Part shown: piece after piece, positions 20,344-30,224 of the stretch
Position numbering within the stretch: the stretch's first letter is position 1
Layout: every line of letters begins with the position of its first letter
Made by a program: the position numbers and the translations under genes
The notes under the pieces: model-generated
Told to the model about the DNA's origin: nothing
The model's database searches: none
The model's input: the letters and a program-made list of their open reading frames with translations, nothing else
NCBI RefSeq assembly: GCF_035046485.1
Contig: NC_085137.1
Coordinates: forward strand, 16,211,346-16,275,345
From: Aedes albopictus
Taxonomy: Eukaryota; Arthropoda; Insecta; Diptera; Culicidae
Length of the DNA stretch: 64,000 nt
Direction: 5' to 3'

Positions 20344-20794
20344 TAGACTGGGTCAACAAAGTCGACTTTTCGGAACAAAGCTTTTTCGATTCATTTTAGC
20401 GTCCAAAGTAACTGTGCAAAATTTGGGAGCGATTGGTTGCTTCCCCGTATTTCGTATTGCGATTGAAATTTGTATGAAATTTAGTATGGAAAAAAAAGAC
20501 GAACCAGCCAAGGGCTGAAAGTCTCTTTAATAAAGACAAATCAATCAATCAGTATGGAAAAACGTACATGGTATTCGACTAAAAATTCAACTTATGAGGA
20601 AAATGCAAAAAAAAGTACGTTTTCCCATACTAACTTCCATACAAATTTCAATCGCAATGCGGAATACGGGGACACAACCAATCGCTCCCAAATTTTGCAC
20701 AGTTGTGTTGGACGCTAATATAGATTGAAAAAGCTTTGTTCCGGGTTGATACGATCAAATTTAATGTTTCTCCATACAACGTTGACCCACGCTA
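20344..20794. mobile_element. Foldback MITE with TA duplication (GGGTCAAC family)
   Basis: Non-autonomous TIR element. The ends TA-GACTGGGTCAAC and GTTGACCCACGC-TA begin arms of about 150 bp that pair over most of their length (for example GCAAAATTTGGGAGCGATTG against CAATCGCTCCCAAATTTTGC). The TA target suggests a Tc1/mariner-like mobiliser. A related element with the same end motif is at 36452-37155. A 56-bp LINE tail is inserted in the loop. Confidence 0.85.
20495..20550 (+). mobile_element. 56-bp truncated retroposon tail nested in MITE
   Basis: The block AGACGAACCAGCCAAGGGC... ends in an AATC microsatellite tail and is flanked by a direct repeat AGTATGGAAAAA (20483-20494 and 20551-20562). 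It looks like the extreme 3' end of a LINE or SINE, inserted after the MITE formed. Confidence 0.7.
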
Positions 20795-20845
20795 ATACAC
20801 ACAATAATACTATTATTAATGATGATTAATGATATATTTTTATTA

Positions 20846-21112
20846 TAGACTAGTCGTCCCGGCAAACGTCGTACTGCCTGCCTACTCTGTTTTATGACAT
20901 CCGGTTCCATTAAGAAATGCCCCTCACAATGGAATTTCTGATTTTCCCGTTTTTCTTGCCTTCCCGATCACTTTTCCTAATTATTTCTTCGTTCGAACAC
21001 GTCGGAGCCGTGGCGGAATGCAACAGTGAAAGAATCATGTCGATCTGTTGACCCGTTCCCGAGCCTATTCGTGACATACAAACACCATTCCATTTTTATT
21101 TATATAGATTTA
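20846..21112 (+). repeat. Interspersed repeat starting ACTAG-CGTCCCGGCAAACG, copy 1
   Basis: Starts with ACTAGTCGTCCCGGCAAACG and ends with TTTTTATTTATATAGA. The same ends recur in the tandem copies at 48312-48895. This copy lacks the internal CAGA microsatellite. The family is widespread in insects by my recollection, but I cannot name its class. Confidence 0.7.
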
Positions 21113-21149
21113 ATGATATGAAATGTTTGTAAACAAATATGGACCGTCA

Positions 21150-21412
21150 TTTAAGGTGAAACGGGACGCCGTGTTATTTTTCCCATCTTGCCTCTCTTTC
21201 TAACAATTTGCCTCGCGATTTTGAAGATGGTAATCTCGAGACCTATCGCACTGAAGATGCTGAAAACCAATCAGCATATGCACTGCAAGTGAGCATACAC
21301 AATGATAGGTTTTTGTTGCAAAATATGAAGTAGAATCTGAGATTACCATCTTAGTAGCAACAGAGCAATGGCGGATATTTTCTCGACCGTCCCGTCCGCC
21401 CTTAAAGAAGGA
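21150..21412. mobile_element. Probable MITE, TTTAAGG...ACGGGACG ends
   Basis: Left TTTAAGGTGAAACGGGACG and right CGTCCCGTCCGCCCTTAAA are imperfect inverted repeats about 260 bp apart. A perfect inner pair, AAGATGGTAATCTC and GAGATTACCATCTT, adds a second stem. Confidence 0.5.
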
Positions 21413-21608
21413 TAATCCGATAACTTGACTGGCAATCATTTGGAGATGGCGGCGCATCGATCGCTTTTATAACACTTCATTGTGTACATATATGGCAGCA
21501 GAGAGCAATGCATTTGGTTTTAACTGTATTATATAGCATGTGAAATAAATTTTGTTTCAAGGTAAACATCTGTCATTTGTGGTTTCTACAGAATTAGTTC
21601 CAAATGGC

Positions 21609-23026
21609 TAGGGTAAGGGAGGTATTTTGGACCGCTTTAGGAAGTGGATGAACAATTCAGCGAAAAAAGAAGGTCCCCACTTCTGAACGTGGATAATTTC
21701 AGTAGGCATTACGTAGAGCAACATGTTTTCTGTCGAAAAAGGCCAAACAGAACTCAAAATTGTTGTAGTAAATACAAGAAATATCAAAACTCCTGAAGGA
21801 TCTCGGGCTTCTATTTTGGACCACCTGACTTTATTTTGGACCACCAAGTGCACATATTTTGGCCCACCAAATTAAACTTCAATTGATTGATGAAATGAAA
21901 GCCACCTCAGCAAAAATTTAAACATTGTTAAAACTACGTGAAGATTGCATCTTTTCTATTCATTTTTTGAGGCAGTTCCCTGCCTCAGTTCCTTCGTTTA
22001 AAAATTACGTAACGGTAAAAAAGGTGAAATTTTGTTGCTATTGCCAGTTTTTACGCATTGTAGTATGATGTTTCATAAAAAAAAATTACGCAAAACGTGT
22101 ATTTATTAACTATTGCATGACGTAAGTCACCATGTATAAATTACGTAACGCTTCATAGGAAGTGTGAAAGTCTAGTGATTTTGCTAAATATAAAGGCGAT
22201 CCACACATATTGTAATGAGTGGAAAGGCCATCAAAAATAAGTAATTTGAATGATACATAATTTATCAAACATACATTAGATAACACAGTGTCTCAGTCAA
22301 CAACTGATTGCCGAAAAGGACAACTTTTCTAAACTGGATGACTGAACACCTGAAAACTTCAACTTGTGGAAAAGTTGTTAGGGCATAAATTGAATCGAAA
22401 CGAAACAACTTGGCGAAAATGTGTTAGAACAAATCGAACCCACAACAATCTCATTGTGAAATAAACGTATAACAACTCAGATCACGGGAGGTCCCAACTT
22501 ATTATATTCATTTGTTTTCAGAGTACATTACATTGGCATGAATGTTTTCTCCCTTTAGAAGGAACAGGAGAGATGGATCTGGCAGGGGGTCCAAAATATG
22601 TCCACATCTGATTATGTTGAACATATTTTGGCCATACCTCAAACCACCATTTTAGTAAATATTATCGCTCCACCGAGGTTAAGAACAGTTTATTTTGAGT
22701 TCTTACATGGCCCTAACTACATTCACATGGAATAAATATATATTTGTAAAATTTAATACCTCTTCGAAGCCGAATACAAATTTGTCATCTCTTTTGTTTT
22801 TGGTGCTTTTCCGTGCGTTTCATTGGAAGTGAAAACATTTTCTCTATTTTTGATACTGAACAGCATATTTAACTGACATCCAAAATATTGGTCATCACAC
22901 AGTTGAATACTTTTCGTGTTCCAATAAAAAATTACAAAGATTTAGTAGAGATTATGTGATAAATATCATAAAACTCCCTAGGTGGGCCAAAATACCTGCC
23001 CGGTCCAAAATACCTCCACTACCCTA
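21609..23026. mobile_element. 1.4-kb TIR element, TA-GGGTA..GGAGGTATTTTGGACC
   Basis: The left end GGGTAAGGGAGGTATTTTGG and right end CCAAAATACCTCCACTACCC are inverted copies, each bordered by TA. Sub-terminal copies of TATTTTGGACCACC occur near both ends and may be transposase-binding repeats. No transposase frame is visible, so it is non-autonomous. Confidence 0.75.
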
Positions 23027-23183
23027 TAAACATCGAGTGTTCGAAATATACTTGAGAAGGTTCAAAAAGCAGGAATGTGTCCAAAATAGTGAAAACTGAT
23101 GCTTCAGAAGTTATACACTTACTTTCATGAATGTTCAACTACAAATGACCTTGCTACTATATTGAACGGATAGTGGACAATCA

Positions 23184-23436
23184 ACCAGAGAAACAGACGT
23201 AACACTTAGAACAAATTTCATAAAAAAAAACATCGTCACGAAAACGCAATCGCCCAATGCTAAATGTACTGTGTTTGGCCGAGTCACCATTAGGCGGCGG
23301 TAGTGAGCAAACGTCAAACAGGAGCAAAATCGATGGCAGTGCCCCGAGTGGCCAATCGACCTACTATGTACCAAATTTTTGAATCAACAGTTGAAAATGT
23401 GAACGATGGGAAGAGTGTTACGTCTGTTTCTCTGTG
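23184..23436. mobile_element. 253-bp MITE, CACAGAGAAACAGACGTAAC ends
   Basis: Inverted ends (C)CAGAGAAACAGACGTAAC and GTTACGTCTGTTTCTCTG. Length and interior match the element at 31305-31557, in opposite orientation (shared words such as CGCCCAATGCTAAA and its complement). No TSD is visible for this copy. Confidence 0.8.
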
Positions 23437-23799
23437 ATTTTTGCATAGACTAACAGACGTACCACTCTACAAAACGGCTTGGCGCATGCATTTAAAGATC
23501 AATTTAAATTGCATTTAATTTCCACAAGCCTTCGACCAGAGGCGCTAGTGTTCGATTGTTTTGACATTTACCAGTGTATACGTTGCTGAATGATACAAAC
23601 GAAAATAGGCCTATAGTCAGAAGACGTTTAAAATCAACTGATTTTTTGGAGCCTTTGACAGTTCTCCTATGGAAATGATAGTTCAGCGTTTGCGCCTTTG
23701 TTCTGCACTTTTAAACAGTGGCATACACCGACCTGTTAACTGAAAAGGCCTAGGCTATTATTAGCTATTAAAGGCAATTTGTGTAGTAGTTTTCTTCTA

Positions 23800-24060
23800 G
23801 CGACTAGCGAAGTTGGATTTTTCTCCAAATCCATGCGTCGAACCTAACACGATCGCATATGATGTTGAATAGGATGCAAAAGTGGAGGCGATATACGCAC
23901 ACTTTACACGCGATTAAACGGAAGCATGTACGCATATGGTCTCCACTTTTGCATCCTATTCAACATCATGTAAGACTTTGTGTTAGCTGGGTGTATAGTA
24001 CACCTGGTCCATCATACAGCATAACACTTCCAAAGTTAGGTCCTTCCCAGGTCGGGAATT
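23800..24060. mobile_element. Foldback MITE remnant related to 26395-26555
   Basis: The left piece GACTAGCGAAGTTGGATTTT and the right piece with CCAAAGTTAGGTCC match the arms of the foldback at 26395-26555. A separate hairpin (about 23858-23970) sits between the arms. Confidence 0.65.
23858..23970. repeat. Hairpin with perfect 29-bp stem
   Basis: The arms run ATGATGTTGAATAGG...GTGGAG and its exact complement ending ...CAACATCAT, separated by about 53 bp. Found inside the MITE remnant; a possible source of small RNA if transcribed. Confidence 0.85.
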
Positions 24061-24757
24061 CTAGATACTACACACGAAATGTAAAACAAAACTTCACCGT
24101 ACTTCAAGAAAACTTCATTGTGCCAACAACCACAGCCGGCATGCCCATCGTTCGTTTTTGTTTGGTGTGTAACTTTCACCTCTCCGGACAAACCTTGAAT
24201 AAGGACTGAAGTAGATATAAATATTTTACCGTGGTTCATTCTCAGTGTTTGTTCAAAATAGCGAAAAACCGTTACTGATTGAATTTTATTACGTAACATG
24301 TAAGTTGTTGTAATTATCTCATGTTTCTTTGGGAAGAAAATGGAATTGAACTTGTATGATTTCAATGTGAAATAAATATTAATACCAGTTACGCTCTTTC
24401 CTCAACAGCTGAGACCTCAACAGAAGAAGAAAGCGTTGTTTTGATTTTGGACTCGTTTTGACAGCTCATAACACACACATTTTCCAATGAGGTATTGCAT
24501 CTTGCTTTGCTTCATAGATTACCGTGCAAATGTTCAATCGTCTAAAATATTTGTTCATACGTCAAACATAAAGGAAAGTAGCAAGTAAACAAACCGATTA
24601 TTCCATGCACCACCCAAAAAGTGTAACCGAAGCTTAAAATTTCTAGCAGTGAAACGAACCAATGTATGCTGAAACTGGTGGGAACATATTGTGGTGTGAC
24701 AAAAAATTTCTGCAGGGGGTCGAATACGGTGCAAAAAAAGCAATACAGATCTCGGTT
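24061..24757. other. Unassigned sequence
   Basis: No recognisable gene or repeat ends between the MITE remnant and the long hairpin. Confidence 0.4.
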
Positions 24758-24929
24758 CAGATACAGGTGGCGCATATAAACATTGCGAACCACTAGTTGT
24801 CTCTTTTGTTCTACCGCTGATCAAATGCAACTGAATTACTGACGTCACCAATTGAGTTGCATTTGACCAGCGGTAGAACAAAAGAGACAACTAGTGGTTC
24901 GCAATGTTTATCTGCGCCACCTGTATCTG
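24758..24929. repeat. Long hairpin, about 72-bp arms
   Basis: The left arm starts CAGATACAGGTGGCGCA and the right arm ends TGCGCCACCTGTATCTG. They pair over about 72 bp with two mismatches, around a loop of roughly 25 bp that includes TGACGTCA. Likely a MITE. Confidence 0.9.
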
Positions 24930-25082
24930 TACCTCATTGTCTCCCTCCCAGGGTCCGACGCAAGGATTTGGAGAAATCCAATTTCGCTAAAGTCGAAAAT
25001 TTCGGGTTTCAACTGCACGGAGAATATCCTGCACGGTTCTAGTGTTCATGAAAAAAATCGGGCAAAAGTTTTGATGAATTTC

Positions 25083-25183
25083 CTCTTAGGCCGTTCGCAA
25101 TGCTGTTTTATTTTGTATGACGAGTTTTAAAAATTTTAAAACTTGCCATACAAAATAAAACAGCATTGCGAACGGTCTTAGAG
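25083..25183. repeat. Near-perfect 100-bp palindrome
   Basis: The arms CCGTTCGCAATGCTGTTTTA and TAAAACAGCATTGCGAACGG meet at a TTTTAAAAATTTTAAAA centre with almost no loop. It would form a pre-miRNA-sized hairpin. It ends next to AGTTACGTCTGTTTGTATGC, which resembles the CACAGAC-type TIR family; a similar inverted motif at about 23455 hints that 23450-25205 may be one composite element. Confidence 0.85.
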
Positions 25184-25257
25184 TTACGTCTGTTTGTATG
25201 CTGCTAGCTTTATGATCCACTTAATAATATAAACAAAATAAGCCTTTTCATGTGACA

Positions 25258-25372
25258 TGTGGAGGACGATCTGCGGACCCTACGCAGAGTGCGGAACTGG
25301 AGACAAACAGCCATGGACCGAGTGGAATGGAGGCGGCTACTATGTACAGCAGAGGCCACCCCGGCCTTAGCC
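25258..25372 (+). pseudogene. C-terminal tail of an RTE-like LINE
   Basis: An open stretch of about 37 codons to a TAG, including RNWRQTAMDRVEWRRLL, which matches the C-terminal end typical of RTE-type reverse transcriptase proteins. A GTAAG-rich 3' end follows. The rest of the element is missing (5' truncation). Confidence 0.6.
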
Positions 25373-25421
25373 TGACCGGTAAGGTAAGCACCAGGTAAGT
25401 ATGTGACATGTCCTGTCCATG

Positions 25422-26061
25422 CACGGAGAGACGAAACTACCCTAAAGTGAGTTCTTTCCACCCAACTTCGGGGTTGCGTGTGCCAAGCCAATTTTGAGCT
25501 GATGGAATTGATGTTTATGTTGGGTTGTTCCCGCTTGCTTCCATGTGAAAAAATACCTAATTTTAAGTTTTTTTCACCCAACTGAAATTTTGACTAGGTT
25601 GTATTCACTCAAATTTGAACACTGTGCTAGAAACTTAGTGTTGGGTTAACGCACTCGAACTGCAAAAGTTCGACTGTTTCTCTCTTCACTTTCTGACAAC
25701 AACAGAAAGAGCGCATGAAAAGGGAGATGAAAAGGAACTCAAAATTGAGTTTAAAACCACCGACGAACCGACGTGACAGTGGTGTTTCAAAAGTGTCCCC
25801 CCTAAATTTAACGGTCGACCAGCAAAGCGAGCGAACGCTTCTGTCAAATCAGCTCAGGCGCGAACCTTTTCCTATATGAATACACGGGGGTTTGGAGTCA
25901 AGCTATCAAAACAACGCGAACCGTTATAGAGGAGGCGGGAGTGTTCGGCTATTTTTCATCATGGCGTCGGGGACAACAAATTTGAATTGATTTGTTCTAG
26001 CTGTCACGTCGGTTCGTCGGTGTTAAAACTGCCTAATTTTGAGTTTTTCAGCTTCTCCGTG
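25422..26061. mobile_element. TIR element CACGGAGA...TCTCCGTG, interrupted
   Basis: The ends CACGGAGAGACGAAACT and the inverted AGCTTCTCCGTG are followed inward by AACTCAAAAT-type sequence. They resemble the ends of the larger element at 27333-29139. A second MITE (25758-26022) is inserted within it. Confidence 0.6.
25758..26022. mobile_element. 265-bp MITE with perfect 22-bp TIR and 7-bp TSD
   Basis: The ends CACCGACGAACCGACGTGAC... are perfect inverted repeats. Both flanks carry TTAAAAC (25751-25757 and 26023-26029). The end sequence matches the consensus CACMGACAAACMGACGTRAC shared with 29664-30224, 31305-31557 and 23184-23436. Confidence 0.9.
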
Positions 26062-26394
26062 CGTATACCATTGTTTACAAAGGTTGAACAACAGCTGCTA
26101 ACACGGACCTGCCATCCCCATAGGCCAGGGGAAGTGGTACCAGCGGCGGTCGCGTTTTTTCCGCAGTCAAGTTCGTAGATTGCGAACAATCCTCGGTACC
26201 CACTTTACGTAATTTATATTTAGTCTCTTACTGTCAGAGTTGTCAGATCGGTGTAACACGCTAAATATAATTTACACAAAAGGCAATTTACACGGAAAAA
26301 ATACACGGTAATGAATATTTATTGGGTACCGGACTGGACACGGAAAATTTAATGGTTTTCTTTGGTATTCTCAATTTAGTTGAAAATCGGAGTT

Positions 26395-26555
26395 TTCGAC
26401 TAGCGAACTTGGATTTTTCTCCAAATCCGTGCGTCGGACCTAACTTCGGAAGTGGTGCGCTGTATAGTAAACCTGGTCCGCTATACAGCGCACTTTTTCC
26501 GAAGTTAGGTCCGATGCACGGATTTGGAGAAAAATCCAACTTCGCTAGTCGAAAA
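26395..26555. mobile_element. Foldback MITE, about 75-bp arms
   Basis: The left arm TTTTCGACTAGCGAACTTGG... and the right arm ...CCAACTTCGCTAGTCGAAAA pair through a centre around GCGCTGTATAG and CTATACAGCGC. Related fragments are at 23800-24060 and 24955-25040. Confidence 0.85.
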
Positions 26556-26650
26556 TTCCGGGTTTCAGCTGCACGGAGAATACATCGAGGTCTTGAAATT
26601 AGTCTATGGTGGTACACCTAGGATGAACCAAACTTCAAAACCACTTTTCT

Positions 26651-26867
26651 AATTGTGGAAACGACCGACTGATAGGCAGAATTTATCCCTCTAAAATTGG
26701 ATTTTCGGTCCGGAAAATTATGAGCGGGGTGATTCTATTACATCCGACGTTTCGGCCCTTGGTTTGGGCCTTCTTCAGGGAGGTTATAGGGGTACCGCTA
26801 CTTGTCGGATGTAATAGAATCACCCCGCTCATAATTTTCCGGACCGAAAAGCCAATTTTAGAGGGAT
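26651..26867 (-). mobile_element. Penelope-like inverted insertion with 14-bp TSD
   Basis: A 217-bp insertion flanked by AAAACCACTTTTCT on both sides (26637-26650 and 26868-26881). Its ends form a stem of about 65 bp starting TTATCCCTCTAAAATTGG. The loop holds a hammerhead-like motif on the minus strand. Short, inverted and 5'-truncated copies with variable TSDs that carry hammerheads are characteristic of Penelope-like retroelements, hence the assignment. No coding part remains. Confidence 0.6.
26746..26785 (-). ncRNA. Hammerhead-like ribozyme motif
   Basis: Read on the minus strand: CTGAAGA (26778-26772, matching core CUGANGA), an extra A, stem II GGCCC/GGGCC (26770-26766 with 26758-26754) capped by AAACCAA, then GAAA (26753-26750) and CGTC ending in a GUC cleavage triplet at 26748-26746. 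Stem III would be only A-U and C-G, as in the minimal hammerheads described in Penelope-like elements, which are thought to work as dimers. Short stem I: ACCTCC with GGATGT. The single A between core and stem II departs from the strict consensus, so activity is unproven. Confidence 0.55.
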
Positions 26868-27581
26868 AAAACCACTTTTCTTTTCAAAAAGGCTCTATGA
26901 AAACGAAAGTTGGTTTTGACATTTGGTTCATCCAAGGGCGCTCCCCTTGGACAGAAGAACTGTTACAGATTAGAAAATCAGTTGATTTAAACTTGCTTAT
27001 GCATCACGTTGGCAGCAGCTCGCTAACGTAGTGCACGGCTTGGTTAAAAAATGACCTTAATGTACAAGGAGGGTTAAGAGTTAAGACGTCAAATGAAAAG
27101 GTCTATTGAAATATTTCATGACTCTGGCATTAGCCTCTGCATGCTGTGAGATTTTGAATTTTTACTGCGAGCACTGTGTTCAAAATTCCTGTGAGAGTGA
27201 GCAGGACAGCACCAAAACAGAGATCGCATGCGACTGCAGTAAAAGTCAGAGAACAAAAGAATTTTGACAGCATATGCTGTGTGTGCACAGGCTTATTATC
27301 GCCAAAATACACACCCCTGCGGAAACATATACACGGGGAAACGAAATAACTCAAAACGGAGATAAAAAGTACTTAAAATGAAGTATTGTGACAACACTTG
27401 CTTTTTGGGTACAAACCGAACTGATCGCGAGGTACTTTTTACTTAAACTTCGTTATCAACAAAGACTTGCTTTTGGGTGAATTGAGAGTTGTTATTTGTT
27501 TTGTTTTTCCCTGGCTGAGGAAGTACCCAAAATGAAGTGCTGCGGTCGCACTTCATTTTGGATGAAAATTTATTGTGCGCC

Positions 27582-27993
27582 ATGTTTGTTTCAGAGTTCG
27601 ACAGATTTCGTTGTGAATTACGGTAAGTTAGCAAATTAATTAAACATTTTAACATATTCTTCAACTATTTTTCGATTTTTCAGTGCTTCTTCGCTAAACC
27701 CATGTATACATCGACGCGCTGCCGCAGATCCCGGAAGCACCCGAGGACAAATCGAACATAAAGTTGAGCCGGTTCGAAAATGGAAGAGATTAGTTTCAGA
27801 ACAAAATCGCCGGTAAGTTTTTATAAAATAAAAGTAAGAACGCAATCTTATTAGTTTCTTTTAATTTGGCAGCAAAACAATCGCAGGGTGGAACCAGAGC
27901 TGGAGGTGGAGCCAGATAGGGCGACGCAACGTGACTACCGTGGGAAGAGCACAAGTTCCGGCTAACGGTGCCTCGAGCAATATTATTTATTGA
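27582..27993 (+). CDS. Candidate three-exon small gene inside TIR element
   Basis: Not recognised as any family. The exons are 27582-27622, 27684-27812 and 27873-27993. Both donors are GTAAGT, and the acceptors are preceded by clear pyrimidine tracts (CGATTTTTCAG and TTTAATTTGGCAG). Splicing joins the exons in a single frame of 291 nt, 96 residues, beginning MFVSEFDRFRCELR and ending NGASSNIIY. AATAAA follows at 28040-28045. The product is basic (many Arg and Lys), with no signal peptide or membrane segment seen. It may be a degenerate transposase remnant or a captured host fragment. A chance open frame is possible but less likely given the two matching introns. Confidence 0.5.
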
Positions 27994-28222
27994 ATTTATT
28001 TTTTATGTGCTCTTTATGATGTATTTTTTATGAAACTGCAATAAAGTTAATTCCACCTCAATAACTTCCAAACATCACTTTACATTGTATTCTGAATTAA
28101 ATTTCCAAAAAAAAATCTTTTTTGTGGGACTAGATTTTGGGTTAATTTGAGCCAAAACGCACTGTTCTCAAAAAAGTCAATTTCATCCAAAACGGCCTTT
28201 TAGTGAAACAACTCAAATTTGA

Positions 28223-29058
28223 ATACTTTGCGAATAACGCCATTTAAAAGAGATCGACTCCATTCCTTATTATAAATCCCTTATATTTCACGATCATCCC
28301 CACCCAGTAATTCCAATCGATCATCCCGACATTAGAATCATCCTTTCAAACTATTCCCACATTCCAAATCTAATCCAACAAAACCCCTCCGCCGATCTCA
28401 TCCATAGGCACTTCGTTCAGCTAACGGAGCAGCCAAAAGTGGAACGAAACAATCCAAGAATTGACTGGCCGCGTGTTTGGCGCAACATCCAAGACAAACA
28501 ACTCTCATCGACGGACCGATCGAAGCTCTACCTGCTGGTGAATGAGAAGTGGGAGCACAGGAAACTGCTTTCTGTGATGCAAAGAGTAGCTGACGAGAAT
28601 AGGCTCCTAAAGGCCTATCTCAATTTCTGCATAATTCGATCAGGCATTGATTAAAACGACATGTTTACTCATTTTTTAAGTATTCCTATTAGGCACCAAT
28701 TGTGACGGATGAACAACAGAAACACTTCAACATAAATTCTGCGGCTGTGCTCGTGTTGGCCCGGCTTGGACGGTCCTGCAGCAGAGGCTGGCGGCCGTAA
28801 TGAATGGATGGAGAAGACTGACGATTGAAGATCTGCTGAGGCCTGCTTTGACGGGCATGAACAGATTTAGGCGAATAAATATTTTGAAAATTTTTGTGAA
28901 ATACGTCACCTTTGTTAACGAGTGTAACGGAAGAATCGATGTAGATGCTCTAAATTTTCATTTAAACCTAGAATAATAAATTAAATACTATTTGTAAAAC
29001 ACCCTGAATAGACAAATGAATAAAACCAAATTTTAAACCAAAAAAAAAAGAAAAAAAA
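28223..29058 (+). mobile_element. 5'-truncated LINE with 13-bp TSD, nested in TIR element
   Basis: An 836-bp insertion flanked by AACTCAAATTTGA (28210-28222 and 29059-29071) and ending in an A-rich tail. It keeps only the 3' part of ORF2, AATAAA-like signals and the tail. It postdates the TIR element that holds it. Confidence 0.85.
28330..28975 (+). pseudogene. LINE ORF2 C-terminal fragment, frameshifted
   Basis: An open frame without a proper start includes IDWPRVWRNIQDKQLSSTD and EHRKLLSVMQRVADENRL, resembling the region after the RT domain in insect LINEs. After a break the same protein continues in another frame with CARVGPAWTVLQQRLAAVMN and RIDVDALNFHLNLE before a stop. The frame change near 28650 marks it as a dead copy. 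Confidence 0.65.
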
Positions 29059-29239
29059 AACTCAAATTTGACTGGTTTTACTTAGCTGTCAAGATGGATG
29101 AAAAAGACTCAATTTTGAGTTATTTCGTTTCCCCGTGTAAGATATTTCTGACAAATTCGTGACGTAACGAACGTAACCCGTTCTGTTTATAAGGCTATCT
29201 GACGTTTGATCACCTTTCTCTGTTTCGCTCCCGAGGAGG

Positions 29240-29376
29240 ATGGATTACTGCACGAATTTATTCTGGCCTGCTTACTCTCACACGAAATTCGACGTTTGAG
29301 CGGTGTCGGCACCTCTCAAACGTCAAATTTTCTGTGAGAGTAAGCAGGCCAGCGTAAGTACGTGCAGTGGACCATA
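29240..29376. mobile_element. 137-bp hairpin MITE, copy 1
   Basis: Ends ATGGATTACTGCACGAA and the inverted GTGCAGTGGACCAT. The arms around GGCCTGCTTACTCTCAC and GTGAGAGTAAGCAGGCC fold almost completely onto each other. Copy 2 is at 39322-39458 with identical length. Confidence 0.85.
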
Positions 29377-29485
29377 GGTTTGTTTTCATACGGAAACGTT
29401 TCCCTATGAAAATATTAAACAAAAAATTGCTATCCTCTGCGACTGCTTGAAAGAGAAGGGTGATGAACGCTAGATTGCCTTGAGC

Positions 29486-29603
29486 CATTTTACGAGACGT
29501 TTCGGATCAGCTGATCGCTCATTTCATGAATGAAAATTTGACAGGAGGTTGCGCCCAAGCCCGTGAGTGTTAATATCAACACTGTTGTCGTTTCGTAAAA
29601 TAG
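29486..29603. mobile_element. Possible short MITE, CCATTTTACGAGACG ends
   Basis: CCATTTTACGAGACG and CGTTTCGTAAAATAG are inverted with two differences, about 118 bp apart. No TSD is seen. Confidence 0.4.
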
Positions 29604-29663
29604 ACTATAGAGGTAATCACGTTCAAATATATGCGTGGCTTTTTGTAGATGTAGTTGTGAAAC

Positions 29664-30224
29664 CACCGACAAACCGACGTGCCAGCTTATACAACTTTTC
29701 CAATTTTTCTTGGCAAATAAGTTCTCCGTTCAATCACTAGCTCCATCTGTGCGATGATCTACACAGCCTCCTCTTTATGTGTGCGTGCGTGCAGGAGCTT
29801 TACCTTGTCAAGTTATTTTACTCATTTCGAAGTATAACCTTCATTCAATGTTTTGCACAATATGAAGACATTTCGTTTTAAACGTTGAAATGCAATTTCA
29901 TCCGCTGAAAGTATTTATGATTGGGATATTTTATTTGCGACATATTGACTTTTTTGCTTCATATCGAAGGGTATTTCTTTGAAAAGCTTCATTGTATGGT
30001 TGATTGTGTATTCTGTTGGTGAGATAGAAATAAGAGTGCATGCAAGAGTGCATGTGATGTTTACATCGATCAGCTGGACGGTTTTGCGCTGTTTTGTGTC
30101 ATCTTCTTCAAGGTTTCTTTTGTCAAAAGATGAAAATGACAGAACGAGTTACGATTTTTAAACGGTTTGAGATTCAAATTTCTTGCCAATCTTGGAAACA
30201 GAGTGTCACGTCGGTTTGTCGGTG
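29664..30224. mobile_element. 561-bp MITE with CACCGACAAACCGACGTG ends and 7-bp TSD
   Basis: Inverted ends CACCGACAAACCGACGTG, flanked by GTGAAAC on both sides (29657-29663 and 30225-30231). Same TIR family as 25758-26022, with a longer and different interior. Confidence 0.88.

Larger units (their letters stand above)
26622..26931. mobile_element. MITE with GGATGAACCAAA ends, interrupted
   Basis: Left GGATGAACCAAACTTCAAAA and right TTTTGACATTTGGTTCATCC are inverted copies with one or two differences. The interior is interrupted by the Penelope-like insertion at 26651-26867. Confidence 0.75.
27333..29139 (+). mobile_element. 1.8-kb TIR element CACGGGGAAACGAAATAACT, with nested LINE
   Basis: Left CACGGGGAAACGAAATAACT and right AGTTATTTCGTTTCCCCGTG are perfect 20-bp inverted ends with AACTCAAAA inward. 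Without the nested LINE (28223-29058 plus its TSD) it is about 0.96 kb. It contains a small three-exon open frame and an AATAAA signal. No flanking TSD is clear. Related ends are at 25422-26061. Confidence 0.75.

Noticed and set aside
25380..25412. Plus-strand CAG|GTAAGTATG as a splice site
   Set aside because: On the strand opposite to CELF, without a pyrimidine tract, and within the GTAAG-rich tail of an RTE fragment.
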